64,000 bases of DNA from an uncultured Oscillibacter sp. (GCA_910584075.1 CAJTZI010000001.1:111639-175638), one strand, 5' to 3'. Shown: positions 1 through 10,096, counted from the stretch's first letter. Made by a program: numbers and translations. The notes: a model not told the origin generated them from the sequence alone.

Positions 1-2012
1 CCCGGGTCCTGGTCTGCGCCACGGCCTCCGCCCGGCCCCGGGACGGCATCGACTTCTTTCCCCTCAGCGTTGATTTCGAGGAGAAGCTCTACTCTGTGGG
101 CCGCATCCCCGGCAGCTTCAACCGCCGGGAGGGCCGCCCCGGCGAGAAGGGCGTGCTCACCAGCCGGGTCATTGACCGGCCCATCCGTCCCCTGTTCCCC
201 TACGACTTCCGCAACGACGTATCCATCATGGCCACCGTCATGAGCGTGGACCACGACTGCTCCCCCGAGGTAGCCGCCCTGATCGGCACCTCCGCCGCCC
301 TGGCCATCTCCGACATCCCCTGGAACGGCCCCGTGGGTGCGCTCAAGGTGGGCCTTGTGGACGGCAGGCTGGTCCTCAACCCCAGCAGCGAGGAGCGGAA
401 GGTCTCCGACCTGGATGTCACCGTGGTCTCCACCGGCAAAAAGGTGGTCATGATCGAGGCCGGCGCCAACGAGGTGGACAACGACACCATGTTTGCCGCC
501 ATCCAGCTGGCCCATGAGGAAAACCAGAAGCAGATCGACCTGATCAACCGCATGGTCAGCGAGATCGGCAAGGCCAAGTTCGAGTATCCCCACGCCGACT
601 TCGACCAGGTCCTCTTCGACCGCATCACTTCGGACTTCATGGACGAGGCCAAGGCCGCCATGGACACCGACGACAAAAACGTCCGGGAATCCCGCTGGAA
701 TGCCATGATCGAGCACTGGCACGAGAAGTACCTGGAAGAGTTCCCCGAGATGGACAAATACCTGGACGAGATCACCTACAAGTTCCAGAAGAAGATCGTC
801 AAGGCCTGGCTGCTGGAAGGCCACCGCGTGGACGGCCGCGCCAAGAATGAGATCCGCCCCCTGGGCTCTGAGGTGGGCGTTCTGCCCCGGGCCCACGGTT
901 CCGGCCTCTTCACTCGGGGGCAGACCCAGGTGCTCTCTGTGGTCACTCTGGACACCCTTTCCGCCAACCAGAAGCTGGACACCATCTGGGAGGAGACGGA
1001 GAAGCGGTATATGCACCACTACAACTTCCCCGGCTACTCCGTGGGCGAGGCCAAGCCCGCCCGCTCCCCCGGCCGCCGGGAGATCGGCCACGGGGCCCTG
1101 GCCGAGCGGGCGCTGCTGCCCGTCATCCCCTCCGTGGAGGAGTTCCCCTACGCCATCCGCGTGGTCAGCGAGGTAGTCAGCTCCAACGGCTCCACCTCCC
1201 AGGGCTCCGTCTGCGGCTCCACCCTGGCGCTGATGGACGCCGGCGTGCCCATCAAGGCCCCGGTGGCCGGCATCTCCTGCGGCCTCATCCAGGATGACGA
1301 CGGTTCCTTCACCACCTTCATCGACATCCAGGGCGTGGAGGACTTCCACGGCGAGATGGACTTCAAGGTGGCGGGCACCAAGAAGGGCATTACCGCCATT
1401 CAGATGGACCTGAAAAACGACGGCCTCACCATGGAGATCATCAAAAACGCCCTGGACATCACCTACGACGGCCGCTGCCAGATTCTGGACCAGATCATGC
1501 TGCCGGCCATCGGAACGCCCCGGGCGGAGGTGAGCCGCTACGCGCCCAAGATGATCACCATGCACATCGACCCCGACAAAATCCGGGACGTCATCGGCAA
1601 GGGCGGCAGCGTGATTCAGAAGATCGTGGCGGACACCGGCGCCAAGATCGACATCAACGACGACGGCTCCATCTTCATCGCCGCTGCGGACGCCAGCGCC
1701 TGCGACGCCGCCAAGAAGTGCATTGACGACATTGTGTTTGTCCCCGTGGTAGGCACGCTGTACTATGGCCGCGTGGTGCGGCTGATGACCTTCGGCGCCT
1801 TTGTGGAGCTGGCCCCCGGCAAGGACGGGCTTGTCCACATCTCCAAGCTGGCGGACCACCGCATCGAGAAGGTGGAGGACGCCTGCAAGATCGGCGACAT
1901 GATGTGGGTGAAGGTCACCGATATCGACGAGAAAGGCCGGGTGAACCTGAGCCACAAGGACGCCGTCCGAGAGATCAAGGCCAAGGAGGCCGCCGGAGAG
2001 CGGATCAAGTAA
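1..2012 (+). CDS. pnp: Polyribonucleotide nucleotidyltransferase (PNPase), 5' end cut off by the window
   Basis: Phosphorolytic 3'-5' exoribonuclease of cytoplasmic mRNA decay. The reading frame is open from position 3 to the TAA at 2010-2012, giving about 669 residues; roughly 50 N-terminal residues lie outside the window. Visible are the end of the first RNase PH domain (IDFFPLSVDFEEKLY, VGRIPGSF), the helical linker, the second RNase PH domain (FTRGQTQVL, PARSPGRREIGHG, SNGSTSQGSVCGS), a KH domain with VIGKGGSVIQKI, and a C-terminal S1 domain (GRVVRLMTFGAFVEL, GLVHISKL). A GTG at 96 could be mistaken for the start but lies inside the conserved first domain. A hairpin follows about 100 bp downstream, so the gene ends its transcription unit. 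Identification is very secure. Confidence 0.97.
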   Translation, partial: RVLVCATASARPRDGIDFFPLSVDFEEKLYSVGRIPGSFNRREGRPGEKGVLTSRVIDRPIRPLFPYDFRNDVSIMATVMSVDHDCSPEVAALIGTSAALAISDIPWNGPVGALKVGLVDGRLVLNPSSEERKVSDLDVTVVSTGKKVVMIEAGANEVDNDTMFAAIQLAHEENQKQIDLINRMVSEIGKAKFEYPHADFDQVLFDRITSDFMDEAKAAMDTDDKNVRESRWNAMIEHWHEKYLEEFPEMDKYLDEITYKFQKKIVKAWLLEGHRVDGRAKNEIRPLGSEVGVLPRAHGSGLFTRGQTQVLSVVTLDTLSANQKLDTIWEETEKRYMHHYNFPGYSVGEAKPARSPGRREIGHGALAERALLPVIPSVEEFPYAIRVVSEVVSSNGSTSQGSVCGSTLALMDAGVPIKAPVAGISCGLIQDDDGSFTTFIDIQGVEDFHGEMDFKVAGTKKGITAIQMDLKNDGLTMEIIKNALDITYDGRCQILDQIMLPAIGTPRAEVSRYAPKMITMHIDPDKIRDVIGKGGSVIQKIVADTGAKIDINDDGSIFIAAADASACDAAKKCIDDIVFVPVVGTLYYGRVVRLMTFGAFVELAPGKDGLVHISKLADHRIEKVEDACKIGDMMWVKVTDIDEKGRVNLSHKDAVREIKAKEAAGERIK

Positions 2013-2113
2013 TGATAAGAGCATGCCCCCGGACTTGACGCACCCCCAAAAGTCAGACAACATTTTGGGCGAAAAATTTCAAGCGGTCCAACGGGCTTGC
2101 TGTCTGTGAAGAG

Positions 2114-2159
2114 CAGGCGGCATGGCGGCAGGGAATCCCCGCCGCCATGCCGCCTGTTT
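2114..2159 (+). terminator. Hairpin terminator downstream of pnp
   Basis: A perfect 16-bp stem (2114-2129 with 2141-2156) encloses an 11-nt loop and is followed by only three T residues. It lies in the 411-bp gap between pnp and the MFS gene. The short T-tract makes termination efficiency uncertain, but the stem is very stable. Confidence 0.6.
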
Positions 2160-2366
2160 CTGACGCGTATTATGATTTCCCAGCCCACAAGCTCCATCGC
2201 GCTTTCAAAGCCGTTGAAGGGCTGTATGAACACCCATGGCAGGGGGGAGCCCCCTCCTTGTCAGGCGCTCTCATTGGACGAACGCCCAGTCCCCCTCCAC
2301 ACGCCGTTGTCCAAACTATTGGATTTCCCGGCGAAACACTCCCATCAATTGGGCGTTTTTATTCTA

Positions 2367-2394
2367 TTCAACCAGCTGCGGAGCGTGTTATAAT
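2367..2394 (+). promoter_or_regulatory. Probable promoter of the MFS permease
   Basis: A perfect TATAAT at 2389-2394 has a poor -35 candidate (TTCAAC, 2367-2372) 16 bp upstream. A strong AAGGAGG at 2408-2414 and the ATG at 2424 follow at normal distances. The rest of the 2013-2423 gap holds the pnp hairpin and no convincing gene. Confidence 0.55.
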
Positions 2395-2423
2395 TCCTCC
2401 AGCAGACAAGGAGGAAACACCGA

Positions 2424-3623
2424 ATGGTACATCTTCTACTGGCAGTGATCTATCTCTCCTTCATCAGCCTGGGCCTGCCGGACGCCCTGCTGGGGTCGGC
2501 TTGGCCCTCCATGTACGGCTCCTTTGGCGTGCCCGTGTCCTACGCGGGGATCATCTCCATGATTATCGCCCTGGGAACCGTCGTCTCCAGCCTCCAAAGC
2601 GACCGTCTCACCCGTCGCTTCGGCACCGGATGGGTGACGGCCGCCAGCGTGGCCGCCACCGCCGCGGCGCTGCTGGGCTTCTCCCTCAGCGGCTCCTTCT
2701 GGGCGCTGTGCCTGTGGGCCGTGCCCTACGGCCTGGGGGCCGGCAGTGTGGACGCCTCCCTGAACAACTACGTGGCCCTCCACTACGCCAGCCGCCACAT
2801 GAGCTGGCTTCACTGTATGTGGGGGATCGGCGCCTCCATTGGGCCCTATATCATGGGTGCGGCCCTCACCGGCGGCTATGGCTGGCACATGGGCTACCGG
2901 GCCGTCGCCCTGCTCCAGGCCGCCCTCACCGCCGTGCTGCTTTTGAGCCTCCCCCTCTGGAAAAAACAGGCAAAGTCCGGCGGCGGGCCGGAGAGCGTCC
3001 CGCCGGACCGCCCCCTCTCCCTGGGGCAGATCTTCCGCCTCCCGGGCGCGCCGGAGGTCATGACCGCCTTTTTCTGCTACTGCGCCATTGAGCAGACCAT
3101 CGGCCTGTGGGCCAGCAGCTATCTGGTTTTGCACCTGGGCCTCTCCTCCGAGGCGGCGGCGGGCTTTGCCGGTCTGTTTTTCCTTGGTGTTACCATTGGC
3201 CGTGGCGCCAGCGGATTTCTGACCCTGCGGCTCAGCGACACGCAGATGGTCCGCCTTGGCACGGCCATTCTGGCAGCCGGCCTTGCGATTCTCCTCCTTC
3301 CTCTGGAGACGGGCTCCTCCCTGGCGGAGCGGGCCGCTCTGGCCGCCCTGCTGCTGGCGGGGCTCGGGTGCGCCCCGGTCTATCCCTGCCTGATTCACGC
3401 CACACCAGCTCACTTCGGCGCGGAGCGGTCCCAAGCCGTCATCGGCGTGCAGATGGCAAGCGCCTATGTGGGCACCTGCCTGATGCCCTTCCTCTTTGGC
3501 CTGATTGCAAATCACATCAGCGTGGCCCTGTTTCCCTTCTATCTTGCCGCGCTGACGCTGGTGATGGCGGTGATGCACCGGCAGCTGATTTACGCCTCCC
3601 GCTCCGGGACAGGCAGGGATTGA
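2424..3623 (+). CDS. MFS-family transporter
   Basis: A 399-residue integral membrane protein with about twelve hydrophobic segments, the usual length of a 12-TM major facilitator. The N-terminus starts directly in a membrane helix (LLLAVIYLSFISLGLPDALL). The loop between TM2 and TM3 carries a basic patch (SDRLTRRFGTG) resembling MFS motif A. The middle shows a hydrophilic loop near residues 180-205 separating two six-helix halves. ATG at 2424 is chosen because AAGGAGG sits 9 bp upstream. It is a single-gene unit with its own promoter and ends at a strong terminator shared with convergent nadE. The FxxLGLPDxxLG-type start resembles the fucose/glucose permease-like branch, but the substrate cannot be read from sequence. 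Confidence 0.88.
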   Translation: MVHLLLAVIYLSFISLGLPDALLGSAWPSMYGSFGVPVSYAGIISMIIALGTVVSSLQSDRLTRRFGTGWVTAASVAATAAALLGFSLSGSFWALCLWAVPYGLGAGSVDASLNNYVALHYASRHMSWLHCMWGIGASIGPYIMGAALTGGYGWHMGYRAVALLQAALTAVLLLSLPLWKKQAKSGGGPESVPPDRPLSLGQIFRLPGAPEVMTAFFCYCAIEQTIGLWASSYLVLHLGLSSEAAAGFAGLFFLGVTIGRGASGFLTLRLSDTQMVRLGTAILAAGLAILLLPLETGSSLAERAALAALLLAGLGCAPVYPCLIHATPAHFGAERSQAVIGVQMASAYVGTCLMPFLFGLIANHISVALFPFYLAALTLVMAVMHRQLIYASRSGTGRD

Positions 3624-3682
3624 TTGCCGCGGATCCCCCTCCGCGGGAGGGGAGGCGGTTTTCCCATCTCAGGCCGGAGATC

Positions 3683-3740
3683 AAAGAACACGGCTTTTGT
3701 TTCCTCCGCAAAGGGAGAAAACAAAAGCCGTGTTCTTTTT
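3683..3740. terminator. Bidirectional terminator between MFS gene and nadE
   Basis: A perfect 20-bp inverted repeat (3683-3702 with 3719-3738) with a 16-nt loop, A-rich on the left flank and ending in T residues on the right. It lies between two convergent genes and probably terminates both. Confidence 0.9.
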
Positions 3741-3798
3741 CCGCCCCGCCGCAGGGCCCCCTTCCGCCGGGACGGCAGGGATTTCCCGCGACCGGCGA

Positions 3799-5721
<1,923 letters not shown>

Positions 5722-5860
5722 TTGCAAAACCTCCTGTTGAACGCCGGAAGCTCTGACGCAATCCCCGTACGCCGGTCTGCCGCGGGCACTTCCCCGCCGC
5801 TGCCAGCGTCCGGCACGGAAAAGCGCGGGGGATTTCCTCAGAGGTTCCTGTTTAATCGAT
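5722..5860 (-). promoter_or_regulatory. Structured 5' leader of nadE (candidate cis-regulatory RNA)
   Basis: Between the predicted promoter and the nadE start lies a leader of about 140 nt. Three nested helices are visible in plus-strand coordinates: 5751-5756 with 5838-5843 (CTCTGA/TCAGAG), 5760-5766 with 5828-5834 (AATCCCC/GGGGATT), and 5771-5775 with 5810-5814 (GCCGG/CCGGC). They enclose a GC-rich apical part. The outermost helix ends about 20 nt before the ribosome binding site. I do not recognise a known riboswitch class; it could simply be GC-rich sequence that folds. Confidence 0.4.
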
Positions 5861-5866
5861 GGTTCT

Positions 5867-5895
5867 ATTTTACACCCTCTGCCGTCATTTTACAA
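5867..5895 (-). promoter_or_regulatory. Promoter of nadE
   Basis: On the minus strand TTGTAA (5895-5890) and TAAAAT (5872-5867) are separated by exactly 17 bp, a good sigma-A match. The start point would lie near 5860. Confidence 0.65.
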
Positions 5896-5945
5896 AAGAT
5901 ATTTTGCAGGCGGTGCGGGAGCCGGAAAAGCGCCCGCTTTTTCTC

Positions 5946-5974
5946 TTTACAAACGGTAGGGTTTTTGCTAAACT
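5946..5974 (+). promoter_or_regulatory. Promoter of the XRE-MBOAT operon
   Basis: TTTACA (5946-5951) and TAAACT (5969-5974) are separated by 17 bp, 43 bp before the XRE start codon. It is divergent from the nadE promoter with about 50 bp between the two -35 boxes. Confidence 0.65.
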
Positions 5975-6016
5975 ATACCCTGCGTATTGAAAAGTTCCCA
6001 AAAGGAGAGAGAATAT

Positions 6017-6700
6017 ATGGCTTCTGAATTTTCACGGACGCTGTCCCTGCTGCGGCAGGAGCGGGGCGTCTCCCAGCGCACCGCCGCCGGGGACTTAGGG
6101 ATCTCCCAGGCCCTGCTGAGCCACTATGAAAACGGCATCCGGGAACCGGGCCTCCTGTTTGTGGTGAAGGCCTGTGACTACTATCACGTCTCCGCCGACT
6201 TCATCCTGGGCCGCACCCTGTCTCGGGAGGGCAGCATGCTGACCTCCGAGGAGATTCTGAATGCCGCCGAACCGGGCAACGTGCTCCAGGGCAGCATCCT
6301 GGCCACCCTCCAGAGCAAGCTGCTCTCCGGCGCGGTGGGGGTGCTGTTCGGTCTTCTGGGCAAGCTGGGGGATAAGGCCGCCATCAACGCGGCCTCGGAC
6401 TGCCTCTCCAGCGCCGTCTATCAGCTCTACCGCCATCTGTACCGCGCTGCCGGAGCCAACGAGGCCTACTTCTCCCTGGACCCCGCCGCCTGCACCATGG
6501 GACTGGCCGGGGCGGACATGAAGCTGTCCGAGGCCCGGTACGCCCGGGCCCTGCGGGGACAGGCGGCCCAAAAGGCGGAGTTTCCGGACCTCAGCAGTCA
6601 GGCCATCGCCGACGCCTATCCCGGCCGCTGCCAGAGCCTGACCCAGGTCCTCAGCGCCGCCGACGCCCGGCTCAGCGCCCTGTCCGAGAGCCAGTCATGA
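6017..6700 (+). CDS. XRE-family transcriptional regulator
   Basis: 227 residues. The N-terminal 60 residues form a Cro/C1-type helix-turn-helix (LSLLRQERGVSQRTAAGDLGI, LSHYENGIREPG), followed by about 160 residues without a recognised domain, rich in alanine and leucine and probably helical. The start is ATG at 6017 with AAAGGAGAG upstream; a TTG at 5987 in frame lies before that site. Its stop overlaps the ATG of the MBOAT gene by 4 nt (ATGA), so the two are translationally coupled. By position it is likely a local regulator of this operon; that is inference. Effector unknown. Confidence 0.85.
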   Translation: MASEFSRTLSLLRQERGVSQRTAAGDLGISQALLSHYENGIREPGLLFVVKACDYYHVSADFILGRTLSREGSMLTSEEILNAAEPGNVLQGSILATLQSKLLSGAVGVLFGLLGKLGDKAAINAASDCLSSAVYQLYRHLYRAAGANEAYFSLDPAACTMGLAGADMKLSEARYARALRGQAAQKAEFPDLSSQAIADAYPGRCQSLTQVLSAADARLSALSESQS

Positions 6701-8133
6701 GCTTTCAGTCCTTTGGCTTCTGGATTTTTCTGGGGCTGACCCTGGCGCTCCTCCGTCTGCCGGGCGTCTTTGCGGGAGCGGGCGCATCCCTTCGCGGCGC
6801 CGGGTTCCGGACCTTCACTTTGGCGCTGGCCAGCCTGGTGTTCTATTTCCTCTGCTGTGATGGCGGCGCCCGGGCCCTGCTGCCGCCCGCCGCGGGGATT
6901 CTCGTCTCCTGGCATGCGGCGAATTACCTCCAGTCCGGCAGACCCCGCCGGCGGACGGTATTTCTGCTGGCAGCGGGGTGGCAGGTCTGCGTTTTGCTTT
7001 TGTACAAGTACGCCGCCTTTTTCACCGGGGGCCGTGTTTCCCTCTCCCCCGTGCCGCCGGGCCTCAGCTTTTTCACCTTCCAGCAGCTGTGGTTTTTGAA
7101 GGAGGTCTACACCGGGGCCTTCACCCTGCCCCCGGACAGACGGGGCGGCTTTGTCCTGTACTCCCTCTTCTTCCCCACCGTTACCTCCGGCCCCATCTGG
7201 AGGCCCCAGGCCTTCTTCCCCCAGCTGGAGGAAACGAGCGCGGACCCCGCCGCGGCGCTGCACGCCATCTCCCTGGGAATGGCGAAAAAGGTGCTGCTGG
7301 CAGACCCCCTGGGCACGGTGGTCTCCAACGGCTGGGCGCTGGGGCAGGCCATGACGGCCCCGGCCGCCTGGGTGGTCATTCTGGGGTACAGCCTGCAATT
7401 GTATCTGGACTTCTCCGGCTACTGCGACATCGCCTCCGGCTGCGCCCGGCTGCTGGGCGTCCGGGTCCCCGTGAATTTCGACTCCCCCTACCGCGCCCTC
7501 AGCGTGGGGGAGTTCTGGAAGCGGTGGCACATGACGCTGACCGCCTTTCTCCGGGAGTGCGTCTACATCCCCCTGGGGGGCAGCCGCCGGGGGACCGTCC
7601 GGACCTGCGTCAATATCCTGATCGTGTATCTGATCAGCGGCTTCTGGCACGGGGCCGGCTGGACCTTCCTGGCGTGGGGCCTGCTCCACGGGCTGGCCCA
7701 GGTGATCGAGCGGCTCTGGCCCGGGCGGGAGCGGCTGCCCAAGGCCCTGCGGTGGACCATGACCTTTTTGTTCGTCAATCTGGCCTGGGTCTTTTTCCAG
7801 GCGCCCAGTCTGGCGGCGGCGGGCTCTTTGCTGCGGGCGGCGGCGGCGGGCGGCGGCGGACTGCCCCTGGAGCGGCTGGCTTCAGGCGCCCTGGACAGCG
7901 AGGCCGCGGCCCTGCGCACGCTGCTGCCCTTTGCCGCCAGGGCGGTGCCGGGACTGGTGCTGGCGGCCCTGTTCGCCGTTGGGCTGGCGGTGTCCCTCCG
8001 GCGGCGAAGCGTCATCCGGCGCATGGAGGACTTCCGGCCCACCGTTCCGGGGGCTGCGGTCTGCGGCGTTCTGCTGGCCTGGGCGGTGCTGTCCTTCTCC
8101 AGCACGGCCGGCTTTATCTACTCTAACTTCTAG
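6697..8133 (+). CDS. MBOAT-family membrane-bound O-acyltransferase (AlgI/DltB/PatB type)
   Basis: 478-residue polytopic membrane protein. The MBOAT signature region is clear: LYLDFSGYCDIASGCARLLG, NFDSPYRALSVGEFWKRWHM, ECVYIPLGGSR and SGFWHGAGWTFLAWGLLHG; the His of SGFWHG is the family's catalytic histidine. Such proteins pass acyl groups from the cytoplasm across the membrane to an extracytoplasmic acceptor (alginate, teichoic acid D-alanine, peptidoglycan or other glycans). The following gene encodes an extracytoplasmic SGNH-like protein, the usual partner that completes the transfer. It overlaps the XRE gene upstream by 4 nt and is 13 bp from the gene downstream. No dltA/dltC homologues are next to it, so O-acetylation of a surface polymer is likelier than D-alanylation; the substrate is not determined. 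Confidence 0.93.
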   Translation: MSFQSFGFWIFLGLTLALLRLPGVFAGAGASLRGAGFRTFTLALASLVFYFLCCDGGARALLPPAAGILVSWHAANYLQSGRPRRRTVFLLAAGWQVCVLLLYKYAAFFTGGRVSLSPVPPGLSFFTFQQLWFLKEVYTGAFTLPPDRRGGFVLYSLFFPTVTSGPIWRPQAFFPQLEETSADPAAALHAISLGMAKKVLLADPLGTVVSNGWALGQAMTAPAAWVVILGYSLQLYLDFSGYCDIASGCARLLGVRVPVNFDSPYRALSVGEFWKRWHMTLTAFLRECVYIPLGGSRRGTVRTCVNILIVYLISGFWHGAGWTFLAWGLLHGLAQVIERLWPGRERLPKALRWTMTFLFVNLAWVFFQAPSLAAAGSLLRAAAAGGGGLPLERLASGALDSEAAALRTLLPFAARAVPGLVLAALFAVGLAVSLRRRSVIRRMEDFRPTVPGAAVCGVLLAWAVLSFSSTAGFIYSNF

Positions 8134-8146
8134 GGAGGGGACAGCC

Positions 8147-9202
8147 TTGAAAAACGCGAAACGCCGCTGGGCGGCGGTCCTGCTGGCGGTCACGGCGGTC
8201 CTGCTGGTCCTGTGCGCCGCGGCGGTGGCTCTGGTGGACCCCTTCTTCCACTATCACGCCCCGGACCCGGAGGGGGAGGTCTGGTTTGACCAGCGGGCCC
8301 AGGGAGCGGGACTGCTGCGAAGTCAGGAGTACGAGACCGTTCTCCTGGGCTCCTCCCTGGCGGCCAACTACCGCCCCTTCTGGTTCGACGTGTTCTACGA
8401 GACCTCCACCGTGAAGATCACCTTCCCCAACGGGGGCTTCCGGGAGTTCACTCAGGCCCTGGACTACGCCAATACCCGCCGCGGTGTAAAGCGGGTGATC
8501 TTCGGCCTGGACCCCAACCTTCTCTCCCGGAGTCCATCGGAGGAGCCGGACCAGCTGCCGGGGTATCTCTACGACAACAATCCCTGGAACGACGGGCAGT
8601 ACCTTTTGAACAAGGACGCCCTTCTGCGCTCGGCCTACACGGTGCTGAAAAAGGCCCAGGGAGAGACCCAGGCCCTTCAGGACGCCTTTGTGTGGGATGG
8701 AAACGTGTCCTTCAACCGGGAGGAGGCCCTTGGAGGCTACGACCGGCCGCAGACCCGGGAGGCGGCGAAGCCGGCGGACTGGTTCCGGGAGAACTACACA
8801 GCCAATCTGCAGGCGGTCACCGGCTGGCTGGAGCGGTATCCGGACACGGAGTTCATCTTCTATTTCTCGCCGTACAGCATTCTCTTCTGGGACAAGATGG
8901 ACCTCCTGGGGGAGACGGAGGCGGTATTCGCCATGCTGGACGAGGTGACGGAGACCCTGCTGGGCTATGACAACGCGGAGCTGCAATTCTTCATGGATGA
9001 CCTGGAGGTCATCACCAATCTGGACAACTACGCGGACCACATCCATGTGGCGGGGCGGGTGACATATCAAATGTCCAAGGCCATGAACACGGGGGAGTAT
9101 CGCCTGACGGCGGAAAACCGTCGGGAGAGGCTGGACGCGCTGCGGGAGTTTGTGGTAAACTATGATTATGCGGGCATTTTTGCCCCCGGTGAGGGGGAGT
9201 GA
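8147..9202 (+). CDS. Membrane-anchored SGNH-like acyltransferase partner (AlgJ/DltD-like role)
   Basis: 351 residues with an N-terminal membrane anchor (about residues 8-30, LLAVTAVLLVLCAAAVALV) and an extracytoplasmic domain. LLGSSLAANY carries the putative nucleophilic serine of an SGNH hydrolase block I, and YADHIHVAG near the C-terminus supplies a DxxH-like catalytic Asp/His. This arrangement fits the O-acetyltransferase partners encoded beside MBOAT genes. The start is TTG at 8147 because AGGGAGGGG (8132-8140) is 6 nt upstream and precedes a typical KNAKRRW signal-anchor N-terminus; no ATG fits. Acceptor unknown. The gene ends the XRE-MBOAT-SGNH operon. Confidence 0.78.
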   Translation: MKNAKRRWAAVLLAVTAVLLVLCAAAVALVDPFFHYHAPDPEGEVWFDQRAQGAGLLRSQEYETVLLGSSLAANYRPFWFDVFYETSTVKITFPNGGFREFTQALDYANTRRGVKRVIFGLDPNLLSRSPSEEPDQLPGYLYDNNPWNDGQYLLNKDALLRSAYTVLKKAQGETQALQDAFVWDGNVSFNREEALGGYDRPQTREAAKPADWFRENYTANLQAVTGWLERYPDTEFIFYFSPYSILFWDKMDLLGETEAVFAMLDEVTETLLGYDNAELQFFMDDLEVITNLDNYADHIHVAGRVTYQMSKAMNTGEYRLTAENRRERLDALREFVVNYDYAGIFAPGEGE

Positions 9203-9334
9203 GTGCGCACGGCCTCGGGCCGTGGACGAGAGATGTCCGGCCTCGGGCCGGAGACGGGGGAATTCCCCTGCGAGGGGGACGGGAGTTGTCCGCCCACGGG
9301 GCGGGGACGACGCACGGGCTTTGCCCGCGCTGGG

Positions 9335-9513
9335 AATGCACCCCCCATTCTCTTTTCTCTGTCTTGCCAGAGAAAAGAGAATGCGCCGTGCACGGTGGAA
9401 GAGAAAAGAGAGCGCTTTGGTCCTCGCGCCAGTGCACTCCATTCCTCGATCAGACTGGAGGAAACTTGACGCGTAGACGCATGGACTTCTTTCTCTTCCC
9501 GCGCTTCGCGCAT
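9335..9513 (-). repeat. Dispersed structured repeat, copy C (inverted)
   Basis: The minus strand carries the same core as the copies at 10.3 and 14.1 kb: a GAAAAGAGAA-like block followed by GGGGGGTGCA. The plus-strand interval 9347-9382 is a perfect 15-bp stem with a 6-nt loop. A palindrome CCGTGCACGG-like block follows at 9383-9397, then a second AGAGAAAAGAGAG block. The far end (9495-9513) matches 10097-10115 in inverted orientation at 18 of 19 positions. The 340 bp between the SGNH gene and the small pseudogene hold nothing else recognisable; long frames here are GC-driven. Confidence 0.7.
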
Positions 9514-9543
9514 GGCCGGTCCCGTTTGGGCAGGACTCTGCTC

Positions 9544-9753
9544 CTATTCCCTCGGAAGGCCCTGGCCTGTGCGCAGGCCCAGGAGGAAGGCGTGGATGGC
9601 TGTAAACTCCTGCGTTTTCTTGTAGCTGACTGCGAGGTCAGGCTCTAAACAATTTTCCAGCAGTGATCAATGCATCTCATAATCTTCCTGTGAGGCGGTT
9701 TTTACCTGTGGACCAATATAATTCGCATACAGCCACTTCATAAAATCTGACAT
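9544..9753 (-). pseudogene. Small conserved-looking protein gene broken by an in-frame TGA
   Basis: From ATG 9753 (AAAGGACAG 5 nt upstream) the frame reads MSDFMKWLYANYIGPQVKTA... to a TGA at plus-strand 9667-9669. It then continues in the same frame for 40 more sense codons (SLLENCLEPDLAVSYKKTQE, FTAIHAFLLGLRTGQGLPRE) to a TAG at 9544-9546. Without the stop the product would be 69 residues. The protein-like character on both sides of the stop argues for a recently broken gene or a sequencing error rather than chance. I recall similar small Firmicutes proteins beside XRE genes, but this is memory and unverified. It is divergent from the XRE gene at 9841. Confidence 0.6.
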
Positions 9754-9772
9754 ATAAACTGTCCTTTCGCGG

Positions 9773-9814
9773 CACACCAAGTTCGCTTTGTATAGCGCCA
9801 TCTTAACACACCAA
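9773..9814. promoter_or_regulatory. Direct repeats CACACCAA, candidate operator
   Basis: Two copies of CACACCAA (9773-9780 and 9807-9814) lie in the 87-bp divergent region between the small broken gene and the XRE gene. Their starts are 34 bp apart, and the second lies within the spacer of the minus-strand promoter. An XRE autoregulatory site is plausible by position only. Confidence 0.35.
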
Positions 9815-9828
9815 ATGAGCTTTGTCAA
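9800..9828 (-). promoter_or_regulatory. Promoter of the small broken gene
   Basis: On the minus strand a perfect TTGACA (9828-9823) and TAAGAT (9805-9800) are separated by 17 bp. It is one of the best sigma-A matches in the window. Confidence 0.7.
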
Positions 9829-9840
9829 GAGGATTGATTT

Positions 9841-10053
9841 ATGGAGATTAAATTTAACGAACGTCTGCGGGTCCTGCGTAAGGAGCAAGGAGAAACGCAA
9901 GTGCAAGTTGCAGCTGCTGTCGGTCTTGTGGAGCAGCACTATCAAAAACTCGAACGGGGAGTAAATCTGCCCAACCTGGAAAACGCCTGGAAATTAGCAG
10001 ACCATTTCAACGTAACCATTGACTATCTGGTAGGCCGCACAGACGACCGCTGA
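9841..10053 (+). CDS. Small XRE-family DNA-binding protein
   Basis: 70 residues, essentially one Cro/C1-type helix-turn-helix: LRVLRKEQGETQVQVAAAVG, QHYQKLERGVNLPN, LADHFNVTIDYLVGRTDDR. The start is ATG at 9841 with AGAGGA 7 nt upstream. Gene and flanks are clearly less GC-rich than the surrounding chromosome. It is divergent from the broken small gene with overlapping control regions, and the pair lies between inverted copies of a dispersed repeat. This suggests a self-contained, possibly acquired cassette. Likely an autoregulator; the target is inferred from position only. Confidence 0.85.
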   Translation: MEIKFNERLRVLRKEQGETQVQVAAAVGLVEQHYQKLERGVNLPNLENAWKLADHFNVTIDYLVGRTDDR

Positions 10054-10096
10054 CCGCCCCGGGTAAACCCCGCGATCCGCCCGCATGGGACAGAGT

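Noticed and set aside
2436..3578. Long open frame antisense to the MFS gene
   Set aside because: Gly/Ala/His/Gln-rich translation typical of antisense frames in GC-rich genes; no ribosome binding site or family resemblance.
5725..5727. TTG as nadE start
   Set aside because: Only 2 nt from the AGGAGG; ATG 5721 has correct spacing.
9166..9513. Overlapping open frames on both strands after the SGNH gene
   Set aside because: They translate the repeat element in several frames and start within it; none has a ribosome binding site.
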